In this document: piece after piece, positions 43,850 through 55,182 of the stretch
How positions within the stretch are numbered: position 1 is the first letter of the stretch
How the letters are laid out: each line of letters opens with the position of its first letter
Origin: Pictodentalium vernedei
Lineage: Eukaryota > Mollusca > Scaphopoda > Dentaliida > Dentaliidae
NCBI GenBank assembly: GCA_031216915.1
Contig: CM062296.1
Span: 144,254,344-144,318,343 of the forward strand
Length of the DNA: 64,000 bases
Reading direction: 5' to 3'
Notes under the pieces: model-generated
What the model was told of the DNA's origin: nothing
Databases searched by the model: none
What the model saw: only the letters and a program-made list of their open reading frames with translations
Translations under genes and position numbers: made by a program

Positions 43850-44280
43850 ACATTCATGATATAATGGTTAGGCCACATAAAGCAGATCTTCTGTTTCTCG
43901 GGCCATTATTTGTGAAATTGCATGCAGGCGAGTGTTTTTTTATTTTATTTTTTATTTCAGTAATTACTTCTTTGCCATCAAAAGTTCATGTTCTTGGTTC
44001 AAGTTTTAGGCCTCATAATCTACAGAATAGCATGGGTGGTGGTGTATTTCATCCCTTGAGTGCAAGAAGGCTTTGCAATGCTAAAGCATTGCAAAGCCTT
44101 CTTGCAGTCAAGGGACAAATTCATCAATTTTTTTAACTTGGGTAAAATATCAGACATAAAACATTTAATTTTAAATTTTTTTAAGTTTAAATTGGTTATA
44201 AAAAGAGAGCATGCGGTAGCCAAAAGGACCATGCGGGAGGGCCTGAGAAACAGATTTTTTATTTTTTTAGGCCTTAAATA
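43850..44280 (+). mobile_element. Palindromic element, family I
   Basis: Ends taggccacataaagcagatc...ctgtttctcgggcc and gggcctgagaaacagatttt...aggcct are inverted. A central near-perfect hairpin pairs gaaggctttgcaatgct with agcattgcaaagccttc. Related ends occur in family P. Confidence 0.7.
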
Positions 44281-44399
44281 CTGATTTTTTCACCACAGTA
44301 TGGGTCCTGGAACGTCCTGGAATGAGCTAAAGTTAAACCAAGTCTCTGAGACCAGTATTGATACTTATGCAATCAACCCACCAGAGAACACGAAAAAAG

Positions 44400-44736
44400 T
44401 TGTTAGAGGTGCAGGCCCCAAGCCGAGAAGTCCACGGTTCAAATGCCATCTGTGGCAACCATGTTGTGTCCTTGGGCAAGACACTTCACCCCCCTGCCCA
44501 CATGGGGGCATTACTGGCATTGTGTACTAAGGCATACTGCATGTTGATGGTGCACTTGTCTTCAACTAGTGCTAACTCTGCTTGTGTGAAGTTAGTATGT
44601 TGGGGAGCTTGACAATTGCTCTCTGTTGCTTGGTTGTTCTCTCTGGGTACTCCGGCTTCCTCCACCCTTAAAACTGTCCAACGCAAGGTGACCCTGGCTG
44701 TTGAAAGTGTCCTTAAACCCCAATAAATAAATGAAT
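44400..44736 (+). mobile_element. Chimeric SINE: type-1-style head, type 2 tail
   Basis: The head remnant gttagaggtgcaggccccaa resembles the head at 31236, but the 3' end is the type 2 tail (aaggtgaccctggctgttga...cttaaaccccaataaata). The A box is lost; the B-box region ggttcaaatgcc is altered. Confidence 0.78.
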
Positions 44737-44769
44737 AACATGAAAAAAAACAATTTCTTTGTTATAACT

Positions 44770-45400
44770 GTTAATACAGTGCAACAATGTTAACTGAATA
44801 GCTACTTTACCCATGAAAAAAATGTTCAGTTAATAAGGGTATTGAATTAAGAGGAATTTTGTTATTTCCAGTATTTTAGTGATAAACTGTGCATTTATTT
44901 TATTATACCCCCAACAACGATGTGGGGGATATACAGGAATCATCTTTTCCATCCATCCATCTGTCCATCCGCCCATCTGTCCGATCATAAACATGATTTT
45001 GTCTGGAGATTTTCTCAAACATTTATGGACCAATGTCCTCGAAACTTGGTATGCTTGTTCACCGTGGGAACCTGCGTTCCTGCGATTATAGTTCCGGTTA
45101 GACTATTTTTGCCAGAGTTATGCCCCTTTTCGAGTTGAAATAGCTGCCGCATAGGTCTGAATTTTGTCCAGAGATTTTCTCAGATATTTATAGGTTGATT
45201 CCTTTGAAACTTGGTATGGATGTTGACTACCATGGGAACCTGTGCACCTTTGATTACAGTTTTGATTGCACTTTTTTCCAGACTTATGCCCCTTTTTATC
45301 TTAGAATGATATCCCTCATAGGCTTGAATTTTGATCCGAATCTTGTATAACTATTGCTTTGCCAATCATGCAATGGGGTTATTGACAGACCCATCTGGGA
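44770..45400 (+). repeat. Pogo-like end interrupted by a minisatellite element
   Basis: tacagtgcaacaatgttaac...gaatagctactttaccc is a pogo-like terminus; related internal sequence (aacaagatatgatagactaa) resumes after 45425. Between them, tatacccccaacaac / gtgggggatata begins a repeat with two units sharing gatttt(g/t)tccagagattttctca and tatgcccctttt. Confidence 0.55.
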
Positions 45401-45468
45401 CAGTCACACCTCTAGTGATAACTTGTCAAACAAGATATGATAGACTAAATGCTTATATTTAATGTACT

Positions 45469-45652
45469 GGGAGTGCTGTGGCTCAGAGGTAGACTGTTGG
45501 ACTTCTATGCTTGATGTCCTGAGTTCGATCCCCGTCAGGGATGATCTACATTGTGTCCTTGGGCAAGGCACTTTATCCCGGTTGCCTACATGGGGGCATG
45601 ATTATGTGGTGTACTAAGGTGTACTGCACGTCGATGGTGCACATGTCACATG
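45469..45652 (+). mobile_element. SINE, 3' truncated
   Basis: Head gggagtgctgtggctcagag with gagttcgatccccgtc is close to the head at 2949. The body stops after cgtcgatggtgcacatgtca; no tail. Confidence 0.8.
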
Positions 45653-45727
45653 TAATGTAATGTAGTTGTTCTAATCAGGTGATAAGCTACATTTCTGAGG
45701 TAAAATATTAAACATTTGTTAGTTACA

Positions 45728-46140
45728 CCTAAAAAAAGTTAAAAATTGGTTTCTCAGACCCTCCCACATGGTCCCTTTGGCTGCCGCATACTCTCTTTTT
45801 ATAACCAATGCAAACTTAAAAATATAAAAATCAAATGGTTTATGTCTGATAGTTTACCCAAATTAATAAACTTGATAAATTTGTCACTTGAGTACAACAA
45901 GGCTTTGCAATGCTTTAGCATTGCAAAGCCTTCTCACACTCAAGGGACAAAATACACCACCACCCATGCCATTCTGTAGATTATGAGGCCAAAACATAAA
46001 ACAAAGCATGAACATGAACTTTTGAGGGCAAAGAAATAATTTCAAAAATAAAAAATAAAATAAAAAGATGCCCGCATGCATGCAATTTTACAAAAAAATG
46101 ACCTGAGAAACAGAAGATCTACTTTGTGGGGACCTAAACT
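45728..46140 (-). mobile_element. Palindromic element, family I, reverse
   Basis: Arms aaggctttgcaatgctttag-cattgcaaagcctt at about 45899-45932. Outer ends ggtttctcagaccctcccac and gacctgagaaacagaagatc. Accurate reverse copy of 43850-44280. Confidence 0.7.
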
Positions 46141-46620
46141 TTACTTAATACATTTGTTCTGGTCATGATATTGCCATAGATGCAGAAAGTGACCATGCAC
46201 ACAATAAATAAATCAATTAAATGTACTGTGGTTGTTCCAATCAGGTGGTTATAAGCTACATTTTTTAGGTAAATTATTAAATATTTTTTAGTTATTTAAA
46301 AGCTTTTTTGGCAACTGTCATCTCTTATTTGTGCTAGGTAAAGGGTGAAATGTGTTAAAACTCTAGTGTACTGGTACTTGTTTTGACTGTATCTTTCAGG
46401 CAACAGATATTACTTAGATATGGCAGCGTTTTTTAATGTTTTTGGTGTTGTTGGTTTCAGACACTGGTCACTACAACTGGATTGCTAGAACTTCAGTGAA
46501 AAATGTCACAACTCATTTTTTTCCCTCCCCTCAAGATGATATCAAATCAGTCTGTGTGTGTAACTCCTCCCATTGGTGTGTTTGATAGTTTGAAAGCTGT
46601 AATTTTGGCTTTGACTGTAG

Positions 46621-46873
46621 CAGGCCTGAAAATAAGCAGTCTGACATTTGCAGAATGAGGTCCCCAAAGGGTGAATTTGATGATGCTATCCCATACAGTG
46701 GGTCAGTTTATCCTCTGGGTACCTCTTTCTGTTTAGTTTTGAGACCCTGATTTAGATTGAGGTTCACAGAGGGTAAATTTAATGATGCTACCCTGCTATG
46801 CAGGGTAGCATCACTAAATTCACCCTCTGGGGACCTCATTTTGCAGATGACAGTTGGCTTATTTTCGGGCTTG
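46621..46873. mobile_element. hAT-like MITE, family J
   Basis: Inverted ends of about 55 bp begin caggcctgaaaataagcagt and end with ttattttcgggcttg. Target duplications gactgtag (46613-46620) and gtctgtag (46874-46881). Inner hairpin gatgctaccctgc / gcagggtagcatc. Sister at 49947-50199. Confidence 0.85.
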
Positions 46874-46982
46874 GTCTGTAGTTACAATGTTACAGCTTTC
46901 ACTTCAGATGTCATTGTGTTTTCCAAGCACAAAAATTAGTGACGTTTCAACTTTCCAATATGAGCACTTGTTTTTGTCAATA

Positions 46983-47415
46983 CAGTGGAGTCCGCTTAAT
47001 TGTATATCGCTTAACTGAATAACCCTGTTAATTGAGTATATTTTCCTCACACAAAACCTTTTATCATACCTCCAGTACAAATTTGCCCTGTTAATTGAAT
47101 GAATATAGGTTATAGATTAAACTCCTGTTAATTGAATAAAAAATCCTGTAACCTGTCAAGAAATTCCTCTGACTTTCTCTAGTTTTCCTTTGTTTATAGA
47201 CCTATTTGGCCTCAGCAAATCCAATACAGGCATGTAATCTATTATATCTTGTTTGCCAGAGCTCACAGAGCTCTGGCAACCAAGATATAATAGAATAAAT
47301 GCTATGTTTATCTCTAGAATACAGGAAAATGACACAATCTCTGTTAATTGAATACTCCTGTTAATTGAATACTTTTCATTGGCAAAGTGGCTATTCAATT
47401 GACAGGGTTCCATTG
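46983..47415. mobile_element. Pogo/Tigger-like non-autonomous element
   Basis: Ends cagtggagtccgcttaattg and ctattcaattgacagggttccattg are partial inverted repeats, flanked by TA on each side (46981-46982, 47416-47417). A hairpin atatcttgtttgccagagct...agctctggcaaccaagatat lies inside. No transposase. Confidence 0.72.
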
Positions 47416-47435
47416 TACTAACTTAAATATATACA

Positions 47436-47582
47436 TAATAGTTCACTGCTTGGATTTGAGTACGATTTTTATCCTCGAGTGGCGTGTGTAGAGGATTATT
47501 TCACAAGGTGTTAGTCGAATAAAATAATCTGCACGTCCCACGAGAGGATACAATTGTACTCAAATCCGAGCAGTTAACTTTT
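47436..47582. repeat. Palindromic element (gcttggatttgagtac arms)
   Basis: Arms actgcttggatttgagtacg...tatcctcgagtgg and cccacgagaggatacaattg-tactcaaatccgagcagt pair over about 50 bp. Shape resembles 1146-1280 although the sequence differs. Confidence 0.65.
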
Positions 47583-47821
47583 GTATTTATTTTATTTTCT
47601 CCTTATTTGTTTTCCCAAAAGAACCCTTTATATTTGATTCCATGGTTACTTTCAAAACATATCAAAAAACCCCAACATAATCTGTCATCGCAGAGAGTGG
47701 AATATGATGCTGGGAGTGGAATACCATTTTCAGCATGTGGGAGTGGGAATACGATTTGTTTTGGGGGAAGAAAAAGGAATGAAAATAAAATAAATTGTGA
47801 AGATTCAATTTGCATTTCTGA

Positions 47822-48399
47822 TAGAGCTGTAGGTTTTTAAATTTCTTGTTCGGTTTCGGTTTTGGTTTTTCAGGTGGAGTAAAACCTCGGTTCGGTTCGG
47901 TTTTCGGTTTGTTCATAAGGCCAAGTAAAATTCAATAAAACTCTTTCTTATGTCCGGAATCATAACTGAATGGTAGTGAAATTGAGTGAAACTTAATGAA
48001 TGCCCAAAATAAGCTTTATAATACATGAAGAATCAGGAAGGCCAATATAATAATTACCTAAATATACAGAACTTTTATTGTGCTTGTCCATTTTTCGAGG
48101 ACTGACACCTACACGCAACTTGAGGAAAGCTGCAAACACAACTAAACTGGAATGTTGAAAATTCACAGAATGTAGCCTTCCCAGAGTAGTGAGAGTACCC
48201 AGACACTGCCATTGGCAGTGTCTGGGTAATCTCACTACTCTGGGATGGCTACATTCTGTAAATTTCTGCAGCAAGAGAGTATTTAATAAAAAAAAAAATG
48301 AAAAACCTTAGATTACAGGATGTCGACGGTTTCGGTTTCGGTTTTTTAAAAAAACTAAAAACCTCAGTTCGGTTCGGTTTCGGTTTACCTACAGTTCTA
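47822..48399. mobile_element. hAT-like non-autonomous element
   Basis: Ends TAGAGCTGTAGGT and ACCTACAGTTCTA, with perfect 8-bp target duplications atttctga at 47814-47821 and 48400-48407. Both subterminal zones are runs of cggttcggttt-type repeats. A long palindrome at about 48160-48268 pairs cacagaatgtagcc and ccagacactgcc with their complements. Confidence 0.86.
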
Positions 48400-48984
48400 A
48401 TTTCTGAGTAAAATGTGTACACCATCAACATATTCATTTTTTTCATAGACATCAAACAATATTCTGTAAAATGGAACTGATGATTGACTGGTATCTGAAA
48501 AAAAGTTTTTATAGAGACTTATCTATTTATAGAAACAAATGCCCCCTTCAAGATGTTGGAAACTAGAACAATTTTCTACACTTTGTTAGCAATGAATGTT
48601 CCAGCAATCCAGTTAATAAAGAGATCAGCTGTTTTCAGACAAATCCCAAATTTAGCGGACAACAAAATAAACAACATATTGGTAAGGAAGATCCAGAATA
48701 ATTTAACCTTACAGCCCTATTTGGCAGCTTGGGTGAGGATAGGGGTGGGGTGTGTGCTGGGGGGACCAACATTTTCAACAGCCAGAGTCACCTCTCACCA
48801 TCTCAAAAGCATTGTTTGCAGACAAAATCTTATTCTTGGAAGGCCAAGTTTTACTTTGGTCACTATTATTCTGAAACGGGTGTCCAGAGTCGATGTAATC
48901 AGATTATATTGATGCTAGAAATTGAAATTGACCTGTCTACCAGTGGTTTCTGTTGCCTTTACAACCATCACTTACGTAATTTTA
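48400..48984. other. Unassigned; one incidental open frame
   Basis: A 119-codon open frame begins at 48553 but shows no recognised domain, no splice-bounded conservation and includes a gccagagtcacctc scrap reminiscent of a SINE tail. I do not call it a gene. Confidence 0.45.
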
Positions 48985-49577
48985 GGGACTGAAGAGGATC
49001 AGTGGTTGCTGTATTGGACTTTAACCCTTTACCCAATGAATCAGCCGCATCCGCCCACATAATAGGCAAATTCAGCAGTTGAAAAAATATTATTTTTCAA
49101 AATATTTTAACAAAACCATATCATGTGACCCCTCGTTGGAACGACCTCGTCGAGCTCATTCCAGCACGGGGTCACATGATATGGTTTTGTTGAAATGTTT
49201 TGAAAAATTTGAAAAAATTATATTTAAAATAATAAATTTTGATATCGTCTGCATTGGGTAAAGGGTTAAACCAAAATGTCCACAGTTCGATCCCCACCAG
49301 GAGAAACTGCATTGTGTCCTTGGACAAGGCACTTAATCTCAATTGCCCACATGGGTGAATGGTGGCACAATGAACTAAGGCTTACTGTACGTCAATAGTG
49401 CACTTGTCTTCAACCAATGCTAAGCCTGCTTGTGTAGAGTTAGGGGTGCCTGACTGTTGCTCACCAAAACTCGGTTGTTCTCTCCAGATAATTTGGCTTC
49501 CTCCACCTGTAAAACTCTCTGACACGAGGTGATCCTGGCTGTTGAAAGTGTTGTAAAACCCCAATAAATAAATAAAT
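48985..49577 (+). mobile_element. SINE, tail type 2, split by MITE C
   Basis: Head part gaggatcagtggttgctgta-ttggactt stops at TTAA; after the MITE it resumes accaaaatgtccacagttcg-atccccacc. The body and tail follow (gttgaaagtgttgtaaaacc-ccaataaata). Confidence 0.85.
49021..49269 (+). mobile_element. MITE family C, nested in a SINE head
   Basis: TTAA at 49021-49024 and 49266-49269; removing the insert and one TTAA restores a normal SINE head. The palindrome has mismatches at ggaacgacctcgtcgagctc. Confidence 0.9.
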
Positions 49578-49760
49578 ACATAATTTTGCTTTGATCAATC
49601 ACTATTTATTCCCTGCAGGAACACCGATTACTAATGCCTGTGGTGGAAGTCCCAATAAATGGGTGTAATTGATTGTGTTAACTTGCCTTTATACTCGTGT
49701 TGCGGACATGATATAACCATAGATACTGAAATTGATCTTTTTTCACCAATGAATATTAAA

Positions 49761-50492
49761 TAAGGCTATTAAAAAAAAAATTATTGTTTCTCAGGCACCT
49801 CCCACGTCATAGAAAATCTGCCTCATCACCATTTTTTTCACCTGGAAATCTCTTCTATGACACTATTTTGCACTTGTAGGATAAATATTTAACCAACTAT
49901 ACCTTGTTTGACATAGCTCACAAGGCTCTGTCAAACAAGATATAGTCAGGCCTGAAAATAAGCAGTCTAACATTTGCAGAATGAGGTCCCCAGAGGGTGA
50001 ATTTGATGATGCTATCCCATACAGTGGGCCAATTTATCCTCTGGGTACCTCATTCTTTTTAGTTTTGAGACCCTGATTCAGATTGAGGTTCACAGAGGAT
50101 ACATTTAGTGATGCTACCCTGCTGTGCAAGGTAGCATCACTAAATTAACCCTCTGGGGACCTCATTTTGCAGATGACAGTCTGCTTATTTTCTGGCTTGG
50201 ATATAGTTCGTTAAATTTCCAGCTTCCAACATGAGGTGACCCTGGCTGTCAAAAGTATCATTAAACTCCAATAAAAAAAATTAATTTTCAGCTGCATTAT
50301 GGGAAATATTCACTGCTGAAACTGTTGGTTTGCTACATGATAGAGTAAGTAGTTAAATTTCTGATTCCAACTATTTTCAGAACTGTTTTGTGAATAAAAA
50401 AAAAGACATGAAAAAGCAAAAAAAAGTCTCCCTCCCTCATCATAAAATTAAGGAAAATTGCCTGAGAAACAAGAATTTTTTTATAGGCCTAA
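49761..50492. mobile_element. Composite element, family P
   Basis: Ends aaggctattaaaaaaaaaat...tgtttctcaggcacctccc and attgcctgagaaacaagaat-ttttttataggcct. It contains the palindrome tgtttgacatagctcacaag-gctctgtcaaaca, hAT MITE J, and a SINE tail scrap at about 50225-50280. Confidence 0.65.
49947..50199. mobile_element. hAT-like MITE, family J
   Basis: Same length (253 bp) as 46621-46873. Target duplications gatatagt at 49939-49946 and 50200-50207 are perfect and split the palindrome of element P. Inverted ends cag(g)cc(t)gaaaataagcag. Confidence 0.88.
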
Positions 50493-50686
50493 TAATAAAT
50501 AATATTGAGTGAAAAATATGAGATTCTGATTTAGTGGCCCAGACCTATTTCTGTTATGACATATATTTAGTCAGTAGCAGATTTACTTTACTTGAATGTC
50601 CTTAACCTTTTAAAGTATTTTCATGGACCTTTAATGTACTAAAACTGTCTTACTTTTCCACACAATTGCTTGAAAAAGTGAAGGAG

Positions 50687-50935
50687 GCCGTGGGAACCCT
50701 GGGAAGTGAAGGACTGCTTATTTATTTTTGTAAACAAGCTCCGTTTTACTGTTAAAATAGGACCCAGTCATCAATGCCTTGGGTGAAAATCCTCTAAAAT
50801 GGGCAACATGGGGATAAACGATTGGCTGTACTTGACATTATATCAATGTTGCAGCCACGATTTAGCCATTGTGAAGAAATATGTAACCTTAAACCTTAAA
50901 CACCCCAAAATAATAATAAATAATAATAGTATAGA
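50687..50935 (+). mobile_element. Family O retroposon
   Basis: cgtgggaaccctgggaagtg, taaacaagctccgttttact and aaaatgggcaacatggggat, then the type 1 tail tagccattgtgaagaaatat-gtaaccttaaa and an aataataataaataa end. Confidence 0.75.
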
Positions 50936-51105
50936 GTTCAAGATGTATTCATTGCTGAATCCAGTACATTTTTACTGCCCTTATATTCATCAATTCTAGA
51001 AGAGAGAAAGGCACTTTGTTAGAAGTACTGCTTTGGTTCTTGACCAGCAGTCAAAAACAATGGTAATGCAGTATTGTGATGTCACTGAAAATAGCTTTGC
51101 ATTAA

Positions 51106-51436
51106 TTTATTTGGGTTTTAACAACACTTTTGACAGCCAGGGTCACCTCATGTCAGACAGTTTTAAGGGTGGAGGAAGCTAGAGTACCTGGAGAGAACTA
51201 CCGAACAGTGGCAAGCAATTGTCAGACTCCTCAACATACTAACTTTACAGGAGCAGGGTTAGCATTAGTTGAAGACAAGTGCACCATCGACATGCAGTAC
51301 ACCTTATTTCCCCATGTGGGCAATCTGGATTAAGTTCCTCGCCTAAGGACACAAAATATTACCCCTTTCGGGGATTGAAGTGTGTACCTTTCGGTTTGAA
51401 GTCCAATGCTGTAACTACTGAGCCACCATGCTCCCT
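51106..51436 (-). mobile_element. SINE, tail type 2, reverse
   Basis: On the minus strand: head gggagcatggtggctcagta with B box region ggttcaaag-like lost, body, tail aaaagtgttgttaaaaccc-aaataaat. Full length. Confidence 0.83.
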
Positions 51437-52171
51437 AGCTTCTCACTAATAAACACTGAAGAATATGCAATCACTTAACATCATCACATGTATTTCAAGA
51501 AAATTTATATTTTCCACTTAAAATAGGCTTGAAATTTGTAGAGCATCCAATTGTTCAAACTTTGATAATTGTTATGTTTTGAAGACAAATATAACAAAAT
51601 TTGAATGGCAATTTTTGTGAATAGTGTTTGGCACATATATGGATTGGCATAAGCTAAAAGGTCAAGGGCCTGGACAATATTTTCCCAAATGTTCATGATA
51701 CCAAAACGTTTTATACTTGTTTCATCACAGTGATTTCTAATCATGTCTTGGCTGTCTGTTTTGTTTTGGCGGCCAAGAATAGACTAGAAACAACTGACAA
51801 GGTAAATTTATTCCAGCCCTGTCAATTTTCTCATGCTGATGTGCATGTCCAAAGTCAGAAATTGATGTTTTTGGGGTCCTTGAATTTGCTTTCCAGTCAA
51901 CCCTTCATCTAACCAAATTCAATTTGACTTGGCAAGATTTTTTCCACCCAAATTAGCTTATAACAATAAAGTGTCATATGCTATGTTTTGGAAGATATAA
52001 CTGTGCAGCCCCCCCCCCCCTCCCCCCCCACCCCTCCTTATACTCTCACTCACCCATCATAAAAAAAACACAAAAACAAAACACAAACTAACATTTTTTA
52101 AATTAACATCTCATTGTTCTTGGGTGGACATCGTCGATTCATTGGGTTAGTCACCATCAGTGCAATAGCCA
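51437..52171. other. Unassigned, with a C-run at 52009-52037
   Basis: Around 51745-51800 is an eroded family G palindrome (gtcttggctg...ggcggccaag). The C-run is broken by t and a. No exon recognised. Confidence 0.4.
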
Positions 52172-52402
52172 TTAACTTTTAAAGGCCTAATTCTCACTTT
52201 GATTGCCTTTTACTGCAACAAAACAGGTACCCCAAAATGCAGTCTTTCAATAAAAATTGCATGTTACATTCCAAGTGCCATATTGTTTTGCTGAATGTCT
52301 TGGCTGCTAATGAATGTTACCAAGACTTGCCGAGAAACCACTGCAAAGCCACTTGATGTCAACTTTCAAAGTGTAGCAAAAAAGTATAAACATCTGTAGC
52401 CT
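52172..52402 (+). mobile_element. Family G element
   Basis: TTAA start, aaaggcctaattctcacttt, aacaggtaccccaaaatgca, an eroded hairpin (gtcttggctgctaatgaatg), then aaccactgcaaagccact and gtagcaaaaaagtataaaca. Confidence 0.65.
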
Positions 52403-52561
52403 TTACCCCTTTACCCAATGCACACAATATCAAAATTGGTTTTAATTTAAATTTTTTTTTTTTTTTTTAAATTTAACACAACCATGGCATGTGAGCCCTC
52501 ATTGGAATGAGCTTGACAAGCTGGTTCCAATGAGTTTCCACATGACATGGGTTTGTTTCAT
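52403..52561 (-). mobile_element. MITE family C, interrupted
   Basis: cccctttacccaatgcacac start, palindrome accatggcatgtgagccctc / gagtttccacatgacatggg; stops at the cassette start, its other terminus is missing. Confidence 0.7.
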
Positions 52562-52564
52562 TTT

Positions 52565-54055
52565 TAGCTCAACTTTGGCGAAGCCAAATTTGAGCTTATG
52601 CCATGGCCAGTCGTCCATCATCCATCTGGCCATCTGTCCATCAACAATTCAATACGGCTCGGGATAGAGGCCGTATTTATGAACCAATCTTTACGAAATT
52701 TCTTGGGTACCTTTGGTATCACCATGGGACGAGAACGAGTGTTTTGGGGTCTGGTCCGAAATTCAAGATGGCCGATGGCAGCCATTTTGTACAAAATTAG
52801 GTGCAATCAGATTTTTGCACAGACCTTCCATATGAAAGCGCTGATTTGAATAATTTTTTGTGTGAATGTTTAGTACCATGGGATACAATACATATAATAC
52901 AGGTTTTTTTCTCGTGCAGAAATTATGCAAATTAGATGAACTTTGATTTTTTCAGTGCAACTTACACACAGTAAGTACACATGTCAATACGGCTTGGGCT
53001 AGGGGCTGTATTTATGAACCGATCTTCACGAAACATATTGGGTACCTTTGTTATCACCTTGGGACGAGAACGAGTGTTTCTGGGTGCGGTCCAAAATTCA
53101 CGATGGCTGCCAGTGACCATTTTGTACCAAAATTAGGTCTGATCAGTTTTTTGTACACAACTTCTATACGGCTCAGGCTAGAGGCCATATTTATGAACCG
53201 ATCTTTATGAAACTTCTTGGGTACCTTTGTTATCACCGTGGGATGAGAACAAGTGTTTTTGGGTGTGGTCCAAAATTCAAGATGGCCACCAGCAGCCATT
53301 TTGTACCAAAATTAGTGCAATCAGTCTTTTGAACAGAACTTCTCTATGAAAGTTCTGATTTGAATAAATGTTTGTATGAATGTTTAGTAATATGGTATAC
53401 ATCACATATAGAAGGGGTTTTTTTCTCGTTGCAGAAATTATCCACATTAGATGAACTTTGATTTATTCAGTGCTACTTATACACTGTAAGTGCACATGTC
53501 AATACGGCTCGGGCTAGAGGCTTTATTTATGAACCGATCTTCACGAAACTTCTTGGCTACCTTTGTTATCACCTTGGGACGAGAACGATTGTTTCTGGGT
53601 GCAGTCCAAAATTCAAGATGGCTGCCAGTGGCCATTTTGTAATGAAATTAGGTCCAATCAGTTTTTTGTCACAACTTCTATACAGCTCGTATTTATGAAC
53701 TGTTCTTCACGAAACTTCTTGGGTACCTTTGTTTTCACCTTGGGACAGGAACGAGTGTGTTTTGGGGCGCCTTTGTTATCACTGTGCTATGAGAACAAAT
53801 ATTTTGGGGTTCAGTCAGACCCACTCTGGGACTCAAAGATTTCTTTTCTAGTTTAGCATCTGACTGTCACCCACCTTTACAATACTTTACCTATACATTT
53901 GTTACAGGCTACAGTCAGTATTTATGTACAGACCGTTACAATACTTTATATGTACCTTTGTTATCAGGTCATCACCTAGATGTTTGTCATTGCTGTGTCA
54001 CATACTATACATGTCTTAACAAGTTGAGCTACAGTGTCATTGACACTTTCATTTT
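52565..54055 (+). mobile_element. Minisatellite cassette, sister of 9999-12165
   Basis: TAGCTCAACTT with hairpin tttggcgaagccaaa at the left; inverted aagttgagcta at 54021-54031, 3' hairpin AGTGTCATTGACACT at 54033-54047. The core repeats caatacggctcgggctagag, cgatcttcacgaaacttctt, ccattttgtaccaaaattag. The last 250 bases before the end match 11860-12160 closely. Confidence 0.75.
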
Positions 54056-54058
54056 TTT

Positions 54059-54307
54059 TTAACCCTTTACCCAACGCAGACGATATCAAAATTTATTATT
54101 TTAAATATAATTTTTTAAAATTTTTCAAACAATTTCAACAAAACCATATCATGTGACCCCTCGTTGGAATGAGCTCGACGAGCACGTTCCACAGAGTGGT
54201 CACATGATATGGTTTTGTTGAAATTTTGTGAAAAATAATATTTTTTCAACTGCTGAATTTGCACTTTATGCGGGCGGATGCGGCCGATTCGTTGGGTAAA
54301 GGGTTAA
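54059..54307 (-). mobile_element. MITE family C
   Basis: TTAA ends intact; acccaacgcagacgatatca and gcgggcggatgcggccgatt mark the two halves. A second, solo terminus (taactgctcat...gtaaagggttaa) follows at about 54317-54379. Confidence 0.87.
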
Positions 54308-54426
54308 CTATTGTTTTAACTGCTCATTTTGTAAAGTACATGGGTGGATGTGGCCCTGTTTTTTTGGTAAAGGGTTAAGGATTAATGTACAAAACATGTA
54401 GTAGCTTATAATGTTTTAATATCATA

Positions 54427-55045
54427 CTATGTTCCAGTAGGAGTAAAATCCTTGTCCTCTGATTGGATGAGAGCTGGCATAGTTTCTTTTATGTTTATGG
54501 CTCCAGTAGCAAATGTTACCATCTGACGTCACCACGCGAAATATTTGAAATGACGTCGCCCATTTCGTAATTGCTTCATCGCCGGAGTGACTAGCAAGCC
54601 GCTTCATTTTTCTGGAATTTTCACACATGTTGCAGGCGGTGTTCTGGATGGAGTATTGTTTAACTTACAAACCGATTAACAATTTGTACTGAGATGGAAT
54701 GAGTTTATCTAGCTTATTGATTATTTATCCAGTGCCCTTGTGGGTACACGAAAGGTTTATTTACTAAACCTGTGACCGTTAAAAGTTGCCCTGAACAAGG
54801 CAACTTTTAACGATCACAAGTTTAGTATATAAGCCTCCCATGTTTCACAAATGTAGGGTTGGGGTTATGGGTAGTGTCTTATTGTATCATTTATGTTATT
54901 GTGATGAGCTGACGGTAACATGGTCTGAGTTTTGTGGCTCGGAGCGTATGTTCAACTTCGACACTTTGCATCTCGGTTGAACATAAGCTCCGGGCCGCAA
55001 ACCTCAGACCATGTTACCGTCCATTCATCACAATAATTTATAATG
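54427..55045 (+). mobile_element. Palindromic composite, family H
   Basis: Same order as 42783-43396. Hairpin 1 at about 54749-54838 (gaccgttaaaagttgcc / ggcaacttttaacgatc), hairpin 2 at about 54896-55036 (ggtaacatggtctgag / ctcagaccatgttacc). Includes catctgacgtcacc. Confidence 0.72.
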
Positions 55046-55182
55046 TTTACCTTGACTGTTTCATATAAATTAGCTAGTTTTAGAAAGGTTAGAAGGTTGT
55101 TCATTAACTGATCCTTCAACGAATATTTCTTTCAATAATTAATACATTTTACATTTTTAAGTCAAAACTTAGTAGATTTTCT

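Noticed and set aside
48553..48912. 119-codon open frame
   Set aside because: No recognisable domain, no exon borders and no second copy; composition is like its intronic surroundings.
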